A stretch of DNA of 64,000 nucleotides from SIG565 sp045590755 (lineage in GTDB: Bacteria; Bacillota; Clostridia; Oscillospirales; Acutalibacteraceae), in NCBI GenBank assembly GCA_045590755.1, contig JAZNRP010000026.1:1-64000 (forward strand), given 5' to 3'. The stretch's first letter is position 1. Each line of letters opens with the position of its first letter. The notes below the pieces were generated by a model. The model was given only the letters and a program-made list of their open reading frames with translations. It was not told the origin of the DNA and searched no databases. Made by a program: the position numbers and the translations under genes. Below are positions 49,485-58,670 of this stretch, in pieces.

Positions 49485-50840
49485 ATGAAAATAACTATTA
49501 TCGGACTTGGCACAATTGGCAGGACTATACTTAAAAATTTATCGGGCGAAGGCCACACGATAACAATTATTGATGAAAATAAGGAAAAAGTAGAAAGCCT
49601 TATTGAGAAATACGATGTATACGGTGTTGTTGGCAACGGCGCTTGTCTAGACATTCAAAAGGAAGCTAAAATGAAGGACACAGACCTTGCCATTGTTCTG
49701 ACAAATAGTGATGAACTGAATATTTTTGCTTGTTTGGTAGCAAAAAGAAATGGCGTAAAAAACACAATTGCACGTGTTCGTAATCCTGATTATAGAAAAC
49801 AGATTATGGCGATGAAGGAAGACCTTGGGATTGCTATGATTGTAAATCCTGAAATGGAGACAGCAAACGAAATTTTTAACATTATTAACTTGCCATCTGT
49901 CAATGAAATTGAACACTTTGCAAAAGGCAGAGTTTCTCTTGTTGAGGTAATAGCAGAAGAAGGGTGTTCCTTGATAGGTGAGACCCTTATTTCGCTTGGT
50001 AATAAGCTTTCCACGAAAGTGCTTATCTGCGCCGTTCAGCGCGGCGATGAGGTTATTATTCCTTCGGGTAATTTTGTTATTCAAGCGAATGACAAAATAC
50101 ACTTTACCGCAGAGGCGAAAACTCTCGGCACTTTTTTGTCTGAGGTTAATCTCGTAAAGTCACCCTTTAAGAACATTATGATTGTAGGCGGCGGAAGAAT
50201 AGGGTATTATCTTGCCGATGCGTTATCGAAAAAAAAGTATGCCGTTAAGCTGATTGAAAATGATTCGGCCACTTGCGAACAATTGGCAGAATTTTTGCCA
50301 CGCGCAACGGTTGTCTGCGGCAATGGTACACAACACGATATTCTTATTGAAGAAGGCATTGAAGCGATGGATGCTTTTGTGGCGCTTACGAATATTGATG
50401 AAGAAAATATAATCGTGTCTATGTTTGCTAACAGGAAAAAGGTTAAGAAGTCTATTACTCAAATTAAGAATGATGACCTATATGGTATGCTTGATGAGCT
50501 TGGTATTGATAACAATGTATCACCAAAACATGTAGTTGCAGGTAAAATCATCAGCTATATTCGTGCTCTTGCGAATGCGGTGGGTAGTAATGTTTTAACT
50601 ATGTATCAGCTTGTAAATAATCAGGTTGAGGCATTGGAATTTGCCGCAAAGAAGCAAGAGAAGTTCTTTGATAAGCCTTTGCGTGAGCTTAATATGAAGA
50701 AGAATTGCTTAATTGCCTGCATAATACGACAGAATGAGGTTATTATTCCGAACGGTGATTCTGAAATTAAATTGGGCGATAATGTCGTGGTTGTGACAAC
50801 ACACAAGAATTTTGACGATTTGAACGATGTCATTGAGTAA
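49485..50840 (+). CDS. trkA: Trk system potassium uptake protein TrkA
   Basis: 451 residues, two tandem RCK units. The first opens MKITIIGLGTIGRTILKNL with the GxGxxG nucleotide site and VYGVVGNGACLDI; the second opens MIVGGGRIGYYLADAL near residue 228. Each is followed by a TrkA_C domain (SLIGETLISLGNKL, and FDKPLRELNMKKNC). It gates TrkH in response to NAD(H), ATP or, in many Firmicutes, c-di-AMP. GGGAG precedes the ATG at 49485; an upstream start at 49401 is unlikely. trkH starts 10 bases after its stop. Confidence 0.95.
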   Translation: MKITIIGLGTIGRTILKNLSGEGHTITIIDENKEKVESLIEKYDVYGVVGNGACLDIQKEAKMKDTDLAIVLTNSDELNIFACLVAKRNGVKNTIARVRNPDYRKQIMAMKEDLGIAMIVNPEMETANEIFNIINLPSVNEIEHFAKGRVSLVEVIAEEGCSLIGETLISLGNKLSTKVLICAVQRGDEVIIPSGNFVIQANDKIHFTAEAKTLGTFLSEVNLVKSPFKNIMIVGGGRIGYYLADALSKKKYAVKLIENDSATCEQLAEFLPRATVVCGNGTQHDILIEEGIEAMDAFVALTNIDEENIIVSMFANRKKVKKSITQIKNDDLYGMLDELGIDNNVSPKHVVAGKIISYIRALANAVGSNVLTMYQLVNNQVEALEFAAKKQEKFFDKPLRELNMKKNCLIACIIRQNEVIIPNGDSEIKLGDNVVVVTTHKNFDDLNDVIE

Positions 50841-50850
50841 GGGTGAATTT

Positions 50851-52434
50851 ATGGAATTTAGGCAGTTGGGTAGGATTTTAGGTAAAATTATGATACTTGA
50901 AGCAATCTTAATGCTTGCTCCATTGGCAATCTGTTTTATCTATAAAGAGTCCTTTATACATATTTTAGCGTTTTTAGTTCCTATAATTATCTTGACAGCA
51001 ATTGGATTTTTACTTCAGATTCCGAAACCAAAGCGGAGCAATCTTTATCAAAAAGAAGGTTTTGCTCTAACGGCGATGGCTTGGATAGTTATGGCTCTGT
51101 TTGGAGCTATTCCGTTTATAATAAACGGTGACATTCCCAGGTATGTGGATGCATGCTTTGAGATAATGTCCGGATTTACCACCACTGGCTCAAGTATCAT
51201 TACAGATATTACTGCCCTGTCACATTCTACGCTATTTTGGCGAAGCTTCTCTCATTGGATTGGCGGTATGGGTATTCTGGTATTTGTGCTTATATTCATT
51301 CCCGAAAGCAACGACGGTTCTTCTATGCACCTGCTTCGTGCCGAAAGTCCTGGACCTCAGGTTGGCAAGATTGTTTCCAAAATGAAGGTGACGACAAGAA
51401 TTCTATATCTCATTTACTTGGGTATGACTGCTCTTCAAATCATTGTTCTGTGTTGTGATTCGGTGACAGACTACAGTGCTATGTGCAAAGATTTGGGAGT
51501 TGAAGCAGCTACAGCTTATCAGAATGATAAGGTGTTTCATGCATTTCTTACCACCTTTGGATGCGCAGGAACCGGTGGATTTGGCTTTATCCCTGGTAGT
51601 ATGGAGTATTTCACTCCTTTTGCACAGTATGTAATGTCCATCTTCCTAATTCTTTTTGGATGTAATTTCGGTCTTTATTATTTGCTTTTGATTGGTAAGA
51701 TTAAAGATGTGCTTCGCAGCGAAGAATTTAGAAGTTATTTTACAATTATCGGTTTAGCGGTCGGTTTGGTGTTTTTGAGCCTTGTTGGAAGATTTGAGGC
51801 GTTTCCACAGGTATATTCCACAGAAGCTTCGTTCAGACATTCGCTGTTCCAGGTATCTTCTCTTTTGACAACAGCGGGATTTACTACAACCGACTACAAT
51901 GTCTGGCCAATGCTTGCCAAGACCACACTTGTTATAGTGATGTTTTTTGGTGCTATGGCAGGCTCAACCTCAGGCGGTATGAAGGTTTCCCGTATCGTTA
52001 TGGCTCTGAAGGGTGCTTATATCAATGTTCGTAAGCTTATTAATCCCCGTTATGTGCCTAAGGTAAAATTCGAGGGTAAGACACTTGAACCAAAAACTAT
52101 CAATGATGTGTTTGCCTTTATTACCTTATATTTCTTTATATTATTAGCGGGAGTGTTCTTATTATCATTTGACGGTGTGAACGGCACGGTGGTCCAAATG
52201 ACATCTGACGCGGGGAATTATGAAATTAAACACGGATTCTTCAGTAACTTCTCAGCGGCTCTGGCATGTATTTCCAATGTAGGTCCGGCATTTGAAGCAG
52301 TGGGTCCGTATTCCAGCTATGCAGGCTATAACGACTTTTCAAAAATTATCCTGATGTTTATTATGATGCTCGGCAGACTTGAAATTCTGCCTGTTCTCAT
52401 TCTGTTTAATAAGCGCACTTGGAAAAAGATATAA
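50851..52434 (+). CDS. trkH: TrkH-family potassium transporter
   Basis: 527 residues with about ten membrane helices. The four selectivity-filter loops include FEIMSGFTTTGSSIITDI, FGCAGTGGFGFIPGSM and TTAGFTTTDYNVWP, plus SNVGPAFEAVGP near the end. GSTSGGMKVSRIVMALKGAY is the loop between the last halves. It imports K+ with TrkA. AAGGGTG precedes the ATG at 50851, while a 24-base earlier start overlaps trkA. The gene shows fewer rare-codon patterns than its neighbours but nothing conclusive for transfer. Confidence 0.95.
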   Translation: MEFRQLGRILGKIMILEAILMLAPLAICFIYKESFIHILAFLVPIIILTAIGFLLQIPKPKRSNLYQKEGFALTAMAWIVMALFGAIPFIINGDIPRYVDACFEIMSGFTTTGSSIITDITALSHSTLFWRSFSHWIGGMGILVFVLIFIPESNDGSSMHLLRAESPGPQVGKIVSKMKVTTRILYLIYLGMTALQIIVLCCDSVTDYSAMCKDLGVEAATAYQNDKVFHAFLTTFGCAGTGGFGFIPGSMEYFTPFAQYVMSIFLILFGCNFGLYYLLLIGKIKDVLRSEEFRSYFTIIGLAVGLVFLSLVGRFEAFPQVYSTEASFRHSLFQVSSLLTTAGFTTTDYNVWPMLAKTTLVIVMFFGAMAGSTSGGMKVSRIVMALKGAYINVRKLINPRYVPKVKFEGKTLEPKTINDVFAFITLYFFILLAGVFLLSFDGVNGTVVQMTSDAGNYEIKHGFFSNFSAALACISNVGPAFEAVGPYSSYAGYNDFSKIILMFIMMLGRLEILPVLILFNKRTWKKI

Positions 52435-52498
52435 TACTTTTGTAGAATCCCACTTGCGATAATTGTCAGTTATAATAATTTTATTAAAAAATAACGCG

Positions 52499-52529
52499 TT
52501 AAAAACTCACCTATGCGGTGAGTTTTTAA
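52499..52529. terminator. trkH terminator
   Basis: TTAAAAACTCACC (52499-52511) pairs with GGTGAGTTTTTAA (52517-52529). It directly abuts the next promoter. Confidence 0.88.
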
Positions 52530-52557
52530 TTGACTTTAATTTTGGCTATGATATAAT
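52530..52557 (+). promoter_or_regulatory. Promoter for amidohydrolase gene
   Basis: TTGACT (52530-52535), 16 bases, TATAAT (52552-52557), about 20 bases before the start codon. Confidence 0.75.
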
Positions 52558-52576
52558 AATTTCGGAGATGATATAA

Positions 52577-53650
52577 ATGGTTAGAGATATACATTATCAT
52601 ATTGAAAGACTGTGTCCCGTTAAGGAAAGCGTTGATTTTTTTGAAACAGAAATGAAACAAAACAATGTTGAAAAGGTTGTTTTCTTGTCTGTTCCTGTAT
52701 ATGATGAATGCATTTCGCAAAATTTAATGATTTTGATGGCGAAGGACATGATGTACCCATCTGCTTTTGCTTTCTACGGCTTTTGGTATGATAAAGATAC
52801 TACCGCCGATGATTTACTTATTCAGTTAAAAAACGGATTAGAGCAGGGCTTTGAAGGTCTAAAGCTGATAGAAGGAAAACCCGATATGCGCAAAAAATTG
52901 GGCTTCGGTTTTGATTCGCCAATGTACGATAAGGTTCTTGATTTAGCAGAAGAGCTTGATTTACCCGTACTAATACATATTGCCGACCCTGTACATTATT
53001 GGGATTATGAAACCCTTAAGAGAACAGAGCCTTACCGTATAACCGACGGTCATTATTACGGCGCAGAAGGTTTTTTGTCTCTTGAAGAAACCTATGCAGA
53101 ATTTGAGCGCATGATGAAAAAACATCCTAACTTAAAGGTCATTTTGGCACATTTTGCTTTTATGTATGATAAGTTGGATATGGCACAAAGATTCCTTGAT
53201 AAATATAAGAATCTTTCCTTTGATTTAACACCCGGCGTTCATATGTTCCAGGTATTTACTGAAAACAGAGAAGAGATGCGTGATTTTCTTGAAAGAAACT
53301 CCGAAAGAATTTATTTGGGTACCGATTCTTATAATGCGGGTACTGATACCTTGAGAAACTTTGAAAATCTGTATAACCTTGTTTGCAAAAATATTGCAGA
53401 TACCGAAGAATTCAGCTTGCCTGATTTTTATTTCTTACCCGAATATGTCTACAAGCCGTTAGGCTTAAGCAAAGAAGCGGTAGAAAATATTAACTACAAT
53501 AATCACAAAAAGCTATTAGGTGACACACCGAAGCCCAATAACAAGGCTGCGATTATTGAAGAAATTGAAAGACTATCTTCAAGGTACGAATCATTTTCTG
53601 AAGATGAGAAAAAAGTCTTTGATGAAATTAAGGAATACTATTGTAAATAG
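52577..53650 (+). CDS. Amidohydrolase-2-type metal-dependent TIM-barrel hydrolase
   Basis: 357 residues. RDIHYHIERL gives the HxH pair of strand 1, VLIHIADPVHYWD the next His, VILAHFAFMYDKL a further His, and YLGTDSYNAGTD the Asp of strand 8. This is the amidohydrolase family 2 layout (decarboxylases, uronate isomerase-like and similar). The C-terminal 50 residues are helical and charged. It has its own promoter and terminator, so nothing nearby reveals the substrate. GGAGATGA lies before the ATG. Confidence 0.8.
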   Translation: MVRDIHYHIERLCPVKESVDFFETEMKQNNVEKVVFLSVPVYDECISQNLMILMAKDMMYPSAFAFYGFWYDKDTTADDLLIQLKNGLEQGFEGLKLIEGKPDMRKKLGFGFDSPMYDKVLDLAEELDLPVLIHIADPVHYWDYETLKRTEPYRITDGHYYGAEGFLSLEETYAEFERMMKKHPNLKVILAHFAFMYDKLDMAQRFLDKYKNLSFDLTPGVHMFQVFTENREEMRDFLERNSERIYLGTDSYNAGTDTLRNFENLYNLVCKNIADTEEFSLPDFYFLPEYVYKPLGLSKEAVENINYNNHKKLLGDTPKPNNKAAIIEEIERLSSRYESFSEDEKKVFDEIKEYYCK

Positions 53651-53664
53651 TTAAAATTTCTATT

Positions 53665-53700
53665 AAAAATGCTCTTTTAATTTAGAGCATTTTTATTTTT
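53665..53700 (+). terminator. Amidohydrolase gene terminator
   Basis: AAAAATGCTCT (53665-53675) pairs with AGAGCATTTTT (53684-53694), then ATTTTT. Confidence 0.9.
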
Positions 53701-53718
53701 GAATAAATGCCACATACA

Positions 53719-53736
53719 TTTGCATAAAAATGCAAA
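53719..53736. promoter_or_regulatory. ARG-box-like palindrome 1
   Basis: TTTGCAT-AAAA-ATGCAAA is a perfect 7-4-7 inverted repeat of the TNTGNATWWWWATNCANA type bound by ArgR/AhrC. A weaker half-matching region (TTCAATATTTATGCAA) follows near 53751-53766. It lies about 50 bases upstream of the argG -35. Confidence 0.6.
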
Positions 53737-53784
53737 ATATTTAATATTTATTCAATATTTATGCAAAAATATTTGCTAAAATGC

Positions 53785-53813
53785 TTGACAAAGTTATATT
53801 ATATGTGTATAAT
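53785..53813 (+). promoter_or_regulatory. argG operon promoter
   Basis: TTGACA (53785-53790), 17 bases, TATAAT (53808-53813), consensus quality, 53 bases before argG. Confidence 0.88.
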
Positions 53814-53836
53814 ATGTTGGTATTTAAAATTTTACA

Positions 53837-53852
53837 TTGCATATTTATTCAA
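53837..53852. promoter_or_regulatory. ARG-box-like palindrome 2, next to the argG ribosome site
   Basis: TTGCAT-ATTT-ATTCAA fits the ARG box and overlaps the start of the AAGGAG ribosome site. It sits downstream of the promoter, as a roadblock or repression operator would. Confidence 0.6.
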
Positions 53853-53865
53853 GGAGACGATTTTT

Positions 53866-55080
53866 ATGAAAAAAGAAGACATTAAAAAAGTAGTTCTCGC
53901 ATATTCAGGCGGACTTGATACTTCAATTATTATTCCGTGGCTTAAAGAAAACTATAATAACTGCGAAGTAATTGCCGTATCTGGTAATGTTGGTCAGGCA
54001 GACGAGCTTGAAGGCTTGGAAGAAAAAGCAATAAAGACAGGCGCTTCCAAACTTTATGTACTTGACTTAACCGATGAATATGTTGATGAATACATAATTC
54101 CCACTATGAAGGCGGGCGCAGTTTACGAAGAGTATTTACTCGGTACTTCACACGCGCGTCCCTGTATTGCAAAGGGCCTTGTGGAAATTGCTATTAAGGA
54201 AGGCGCAGATGCTATCTGTCACGGCTGTACAGGTAAGGGTAATGACCAGGTTCGCTTTGAACTTGCAATTAAGCATTTCGCACCCAATATGCCGATAATT
54301 GCTCCTTGGAGAGAATGGGATATCAAATCCCGTGAAGAAGAAATTGAATATGCAGAAGCACATAATATTCCGCTTAAAATAAACCGCGAAACCAACTATT
54401 CAAAGGACAAGAACCTTTGGCACTTGTCACATGAAGGTATGGACCTTGAAGATACGGGTAATGAGCCTATGTATGAAAAACCCGGTTTTCTTGAAATGGG
54501 CGTTTCTCCATTAACCGCGCCCGACAAGCCCACCTATGTTGAAATTGAATTTGAAAAAGGTATTCCGGTTTCTCTTGACGGTGAAAAAATGACCGCTAAA
54601 GAAATTATTTTAAAGTTAAATGAAATTGGCGGCGCAAACGGTATAGGTATTATTGATATCGTTGAAAACCGTCTTGTAGGTATGAAATGCCGCGGTGTTT
54701 ATGAAACTCCCGGCGGTACAATTCTTTACAAAGCGCACAATGTTTTGGAAACCTTGTGTCTTGATAAAATGACAATGCACGAAAAACAAAGACTGTCAAT
54801 TACCTTTGCAGAACTCGTTTATAACGGACAGTGGTTTACTCCGCTTCGCGAAGCACTTTCTGCCTTTGTTGACAAAACTCAGGAGAGAGTAACAGGTAAA
54901 GTTAAACTCAAACTCTACAAGGGTAATATGATTAATGCAGGTGTCTGGAGTCCGTATTCACTTTACAGTGAAGAAATTGCTACCTTTGGTGAGAGTGATT
55001 ACGACCAAAAGGATTCAGCAGGCTTTATCAACCTTTATGGCTTACCGATTAAGGTTCAGGCTATTGTTGACGGCAAATAA
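53866..55080 (+). CDS. argG: Argininosuccinate synthase
   Basis: 404 residues. VVLAYSGGLDTSIIIPWL is the ATP pyrophosphatase P-loop. CHGCTGKGNDQVRFEL and KNLWHLSHEGMDLED lie further on. It joins citrulline and aspartate. A long in-frame extension upstream to 53761 covers the promoter and is rejected; AAGGAGA precedes the ATG at 53866. It leads the seven-gene arginine operon and is presumably repressed by ArgR at the upstream palindromes. ArgR itself is not in the window. Confidence 0.98.
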   Translation: MKKEDIKKVVLAYSGGLDTSIIIPWLKENYNNCEVIAVSGNVGQADELEGLEEKAIKTGASKLYVLDLTDEYVDEYIIPTMKAGAVYEEYLLGTSHARPCIAKGLVEIAIKEGADAICHGCTGKGNDQVRFELAIKHFAPNMPIIAPWREWDIKSREEEIEYAEAHNIPLKINRETNYSKDKNLWHLSHEGMDLEDTGNEPMYEKPGFLEMGVSPLTAPDKPTYVEIEFEKGIPVSLDGEKMTAKEIILKLNEIGGANGIGIIDIVENRLVGMKCRGVYETPGGTILYKAHNVLETLCLDKMTMHEKQRLSITFAELVYNGQWFTPLREALSAFVDKTQERVTGKVKLKLYKGNMINAGVWSPYSLYSEEIATFGESDYDQKDSAGFINLYGLPIKVQAIVDGK

Positions 55081-55089
55081 AATTTCATC

Positions 55090-55118
55090 TGTCCTGTATG
55101 GAAATTCCGTACAGGACA
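55090..55118 (+). repeat. Hairpin between argG and argH
   Basis: TGTCCTGTATGGAA (55090-55103) pairs with TTCCGTACAGGACA (55105-55118) with one T-C mismatch. No T-run follows, so it is more likely an mRNA stability or processing element than a full terminator. Confidence 0.6.
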
Positions 55119-55146
55119 ATTACTAATTTTAAGGTATGGTGTAAAA

Positions 55147-56523
55147 ATGGCAAAATTATGGGCAGGAAGAACTGACGGCGTAACAAATAAGCTGGCTGAC
55201 GATTTTAATTCTTCCATTCATTTTGACTATAAACTTTATATGCAAGACATTGAAGGCAGTATGGCACACGCGGCTATGCTGGCTTCTTGCGGCATAATCA
55301 CTGAAAACGATGCCGAAGTTCTAATTGATGGTCTTGAAGGTATTTTAGATGACCTTAATTCAGGAAAATTACAGTTCGATATGGATTGTGAAGATATTCA
55401 TATGTTTGTAGAACAAGAGCTCACAGCCCGTATTGGAGAAATTGGCAAAAAACTTCACACCGCCAGAAGCCGTAACGACCAGGTAGCCCTTGACCTTAGA
55501 ATGAATTTACGCGACGAAATTGATGAAATTAAGGCTTTACTTAAAACATTAATTGAAGCGTTAACCGAAAAAGCAGAAGAAAATGTAAAAACAATTATAC
55601 CGGGATATACACACTTACAAAGGGCACAACCTATTTCTTTTGGGCATCACTTACTGGCGTACTGTATGATGCTGCTTCGTGATATTGACCGCTTGAATGA
55701 CACAAGGCGCAGGACAAACATCTGTCCTATTGGTAGCTGTGCTTTAGCGGGAACTACATATAACACCGACCGCGAGTTCGAAGCTAAAAAGTTATCTTTT
55801 GATTCAATTTGCCAAAACAGCATGGATGGTGTGTCAGACCGCGATTTCGCGGTTGAGTTTATGAGCGATATTGCGCTTATTATGATGCATCTTTCCCGTT
55901 TATCAGAAGAGCTTATTCTTTGGACAAGCTGGGAATTCAAGTTTGTTGAACTCTCAAACGATTATACAACGGGCTCATCAATAATGCCGCAGAAAAAGAA
56001 TTCTGATATGGCAGAATTAATCCGCGGTAAAACGGGCAGGGTGTACGGCGATTTACTGTCACTTCTTACTGTATTAAAGGGCTTACCACTTGCTTACAAC
56101 AAAGATATGCAGGAAGACAAAGAAAGTGTGTTTGATGCGGTGGAAACAGTTAAAAAATGCGTACCTGTTATGACGGGTATGATTAGCACAATGATGGTAA
56201 ATAAAGAAAATATGTTAAGTGCCGCTCAAAAAGGCTTTATAAACGCCACCGATTTAGCAGATTATCTTGTAAAACGCGGTATGCCTTTCAGAACCGCTTA
56301 TAAGATTTCAGGTGAAATCGTAGCGCTTTGCATTAAGGAAAATAAAGTGCTTGAAACATTGTCGCTTGATACATATAAGCAGTTCAGCGATTTGTTCAGC
56401 GAAGATTTATACGAAGACATTAATCTTACCGCTTGTGTTGAAAAGCGTATAAGCGCGGGCGGAACTTCATTTACATCAGTAGAAAAACAGATAGTTTATG
56501 TAAGAAAGAGTTTAGATATATGA
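55147..56523 (+). CDS. argH: Argininosuccinate lyase
   Basis: 458 residues, fumarase/aspartase superfamily. LWAGRTDGVTNKLADDFN opens it, HTARSRNDQVALDLRM is near residue 105, and TTGSSIMPQKKNSD is the superfamily signature with the catalytic Ser. It releases arginine and fumarate. The start of argC overlaps the stop by four bases (ATGA). Confidence 0.98.
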   Translation: MAKLWAGRTDGVTNKLADDFNSSIHFDYKLYMQDIEGSMAHAAMLASCGIITENDAEVLIDGLEGILDDLNSGKLQFDMDCEDIHMFVEQELTARIGEIGKKLHTARSRNDQVALDLRMNLRDEIDEIKALLKTLIEALTEKAEENVKTIIPGYTHLQRAQPISFGHHLLAYCMMLLRDIDRLNDTRRRTNICPIGSCALAGTTYNTDREFEAKKLSFDSICQNSMDGVSDRDFAVEFMSDIALIMMHLSRLSEELILWTSWEFKFVELSNDYTTGSSIMPQKKNSDMAELIRGKTGRVYGDLLSLLTVLKGLPLAYNKDMQEDKESVFDAVETVKKCVPVMTGMISTMMVNKENMLSAAQKGFINATDLADYLVKRGMPFRTAYKISGEIVALCIKENKVLETLSLDTYKQFSDLFSEDLYEDINLTACVEKRISAGGTSFTSVEKQIVYVRKSLDI

Positions 56524-57446
56524 CAAAGGTTTTTATTGACGGTAGTGCAGGTACTACGGGTCTTAGAATATATGACCGTTTATTAAAAAGAAATGATATA
56601 GAATTAATAATTTTACCCGATGAAATCAGAAAAGATATTGGGGCTCGCCGCGAGGCGCTAAATAGCAGCGATATTTCTTTTTTATGTCTACCTGATGCCG
56701 CGGCAAAGGAAGCAGTTGCTTTATTAGACAACAGTAATACAGTGATTATTGATACATCAACCGCACACAGAACCGATAGCGATTGGGTTTATGGTTTTCC
56801 CGAAATAGTTGGCAATAAAAATATCAAAGACCATAAGCGAATTGCCAATCCGGGTTGCCACGCGAGTGGATTTATAGCACTTGTAAAACCGCTGATTGAT
56901 GCAGGTGTTTTAAAGAAAAACGCACTGCTTAACTGTTTTTCCATAACAGGCTATTCAGGCGGCGGCAAGCAGATGATTGCTGAATATGAGAACACAGATA
57001 ACGCTTTGTTATTAGCACCAAGACAGTATGGAATTGCGCAACAACATAAGCATTTGCGAGAAATGACATTAATATGTGGTCTAGAAAATGCGCCTGTATT
57101 TTGCCCTATAGTAGCACCGTTCTACAGCGGTATGGAAGTAACTGTGCCACTATTCAAATCGCAAATCAAAGGCAATATTGAAGATATTAAAAATATTTTC
57201 AAATCTGCATATACCAACGGATTAGTATTTTTTAAAGACAATGCCGGTGAACAAGGCTTTTTATCTGCCGCAAAGCTTTCGGGCAGAGATGATATGGAAA
57301 TTAGTGTTTTTGGAAATGATGATAGAATTATCTTGGTTGCAAGATATGATAATTTAGGTAAAGGTGCTTCTGGCTCTGCTATTCAAAATATGAATTTGGT
57401 TTTAGGGGTCAACGAGGACACAGGACTTGAGAGGGAAGATATATGA
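56520..57446 (+). CDS. argC: N-acetyl-gamma-glutamyl-phosphate reductase, short type 2
   Basis: 308 residues, about 40 shorter than the common ArgC. KVFIDGSAGTTGLRIYDRL is the NADP loop with GTTGL instead of the longer GxxGYxG form. Then FLCLPDAAAKEAV, IDTSTAHRTDSDWVYGFPEI and RIANPGCHASGFIAL, which holds the catalytic Cys. This is the type-2 group (TIGR01851), best known from proteobacteria. It reduces acetylglutamyl phosphate. It is coupled to argH and argJ by ATGA overlaps. Confidence 0.93.
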   Translation: MTKVFIDGSAGTTGLRIYDRLLKRNDIELIILPDEIRKDIGARREALNSSDISFLCLPDAAAKEAVALLDNSNTVIIDTSTAHRTDSDWVYGFPEIVGNKNIKDHKRIANPGCHASGFIALVKPLIDAGVLKKNALLNCFSITGYSGGGKQMIAEYENTDNALLLAPRQYGIAQQHKHLREMTLICGLENAPVFCPIVAPFYSGMEVTVPLFKSQIKGNIEDIKNIFKSAYTNGLVFFKDNAGEQGFLSAAKLSGRDDMEISVFGNDDRIILVARYDNLGKGASGSAIQNMNLVLGVNEDTGLEREDI

Positions 57447-58654
57447 AAATAATTTTAGGCGGCGTATGTGCCGCTAAAGGATTTAAGGCAAACGGAATAC
57501 ACTGCGGTATCAGAAAAAATCGCACTAAGAGAGATTTATCACTCATTGTCAGTGATGTTCCTGCTGCTGCTGCGGTTTATACCACAAATCTTGTTAAGGG
57601 TGCACCGCTTACTGTAACCAAGAAAAATTTACAAAATATGACGGCAAGTGCAGTTATTTGTAATAGTGGTAACGCTAATACCTGTAACGCAAACGGTATT
57701 GAAATTGCCGAAAATATGTGTGATTTACTAAGTCGTGAGTTAAATATCGACCCGAGTGATGTTGTTGTAGCGTCAACTGGCGTTATCGGTCAACCCCTTG
57801 ATATTACACCGATTGCAAACGGATTACCCAAACTCGTAAGCGGCTTGTCTGCTTTAGGCGGTGCGTATGCCGCTGAAGGTATTATGACTACCGATACTAC
57901 TAAAAAGGAAATCGCGGTTGAATTTGAAGTAGGCGGCAAGGTTTGTCATATCGGCGGTATAGCTAAAGGTAGCGGTATGATTCATCCTAATATGGCAACA
58001 ATGCTTGTATTTATTACTTCAGATGTTGATATCAGTGGTGAAATGCTGCAAAAAGCATTATCAAGTGATATTAAAAACACCTTTAATATGTTAAGTATCG
58101 ATGGCGATACATCTACTAACGATATGGTGGTAGTTTTAGCTAACGGATTAGCAGAGAATATAAAAATAACAAAAGAAAATGAAGATTTTAATATCTTTAT
58201 GAAGGCTTTAAATACAGTAACGGTTAATCTCTGCCGTATGATAGCAGGAGATGGCGAAGGCGCCACAAAATTACTTGAATGCAAGGTTACAGGTGCTGAT
58301 ACAATAGACACTGCAAAAACAGTTGCAAAAAGTGTTGTTTGCTCAAGTCTTTTAAAGGCGGCGATGTTCGGCGCCGATGCAAACTGGGGGCGTGTACTTT
58401 GTGCAATAGGTTATAGCGGTGCTAAAGTTGATGTTGATAAAATTGATGTTTCCTTTAAGTCTGCAAAAGGCACAATCGAAGTTTGTAAAAACGGTGCAGG
58501 CGTAGATTTTTCTGAAGAAATTGCTAAGGAAATCTTGTTGGAGGATGAGATTGAAATTCTGGTTGATTTGGGTTCCGGTGAGATTTCTTCTACTGCATGG
58601 GGCTGTGACCTTACATACGATTATGTGAAAATTAACGGTGACTACCGTACTTAA
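57443..58654 (+). CDS. argJ: Bifunctional ornithine acetyltransferase/N-acetylglutamate synthase
   Basis: 403 residues. GIRKNRTKRDLSLIVSDV lies near the N-terminus, GMIHPNMATMLVFITSDVD contains the autocleavage site whose Thr becomes the nucleophile of the beta chain, and FGADANWGRVLCAIGYSG is near residue 310. It recycles the acetyl group from acetylornithine to glutamate, so no separate ArgA or ArgE is needed. The bifunctional (rather than mono) type is assumed from the absence of argA/argE in the operon. ATGA overlap couples it to argC. Confidence 0.95.
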   Translation: MKIILGGVCAAKGFKANGIHCGIRKNRTKRDLSLIVSDVPAAAAVYTTNLVKGAPLTVTKKNLQNMTASAVICNSGNANTCNANGIEIAENMCDLLSRELNIDPSDVVVASTGVIGQPLDITPIANGLPKLVSGLSALGGAYAAEGIMTTDTTKKEIAVEFEVGGKVCHIGGIAKGSGMIHPNMATMLVFITSDVDISGEMLQKALSSDIKNTFNMLSIDGDTSTNDMVVVLANGLAENIKITKENEDFNIFMKALNTVTVNLCRMIAGDGEGATKLLECKVTGADTIDTAKTVAKSVVCSSLLKAAMFGADANWGRVLCAIGYSGAKVDVDKIDVSFKSAKGTIEVCKNGAGVDFSEEIAKEILLEDEIEILVDLGSGEISSTAWGCDLTYDYVKINGDYRT

Positions 58655-58670
58655 TTTCGGGGTGAAATTT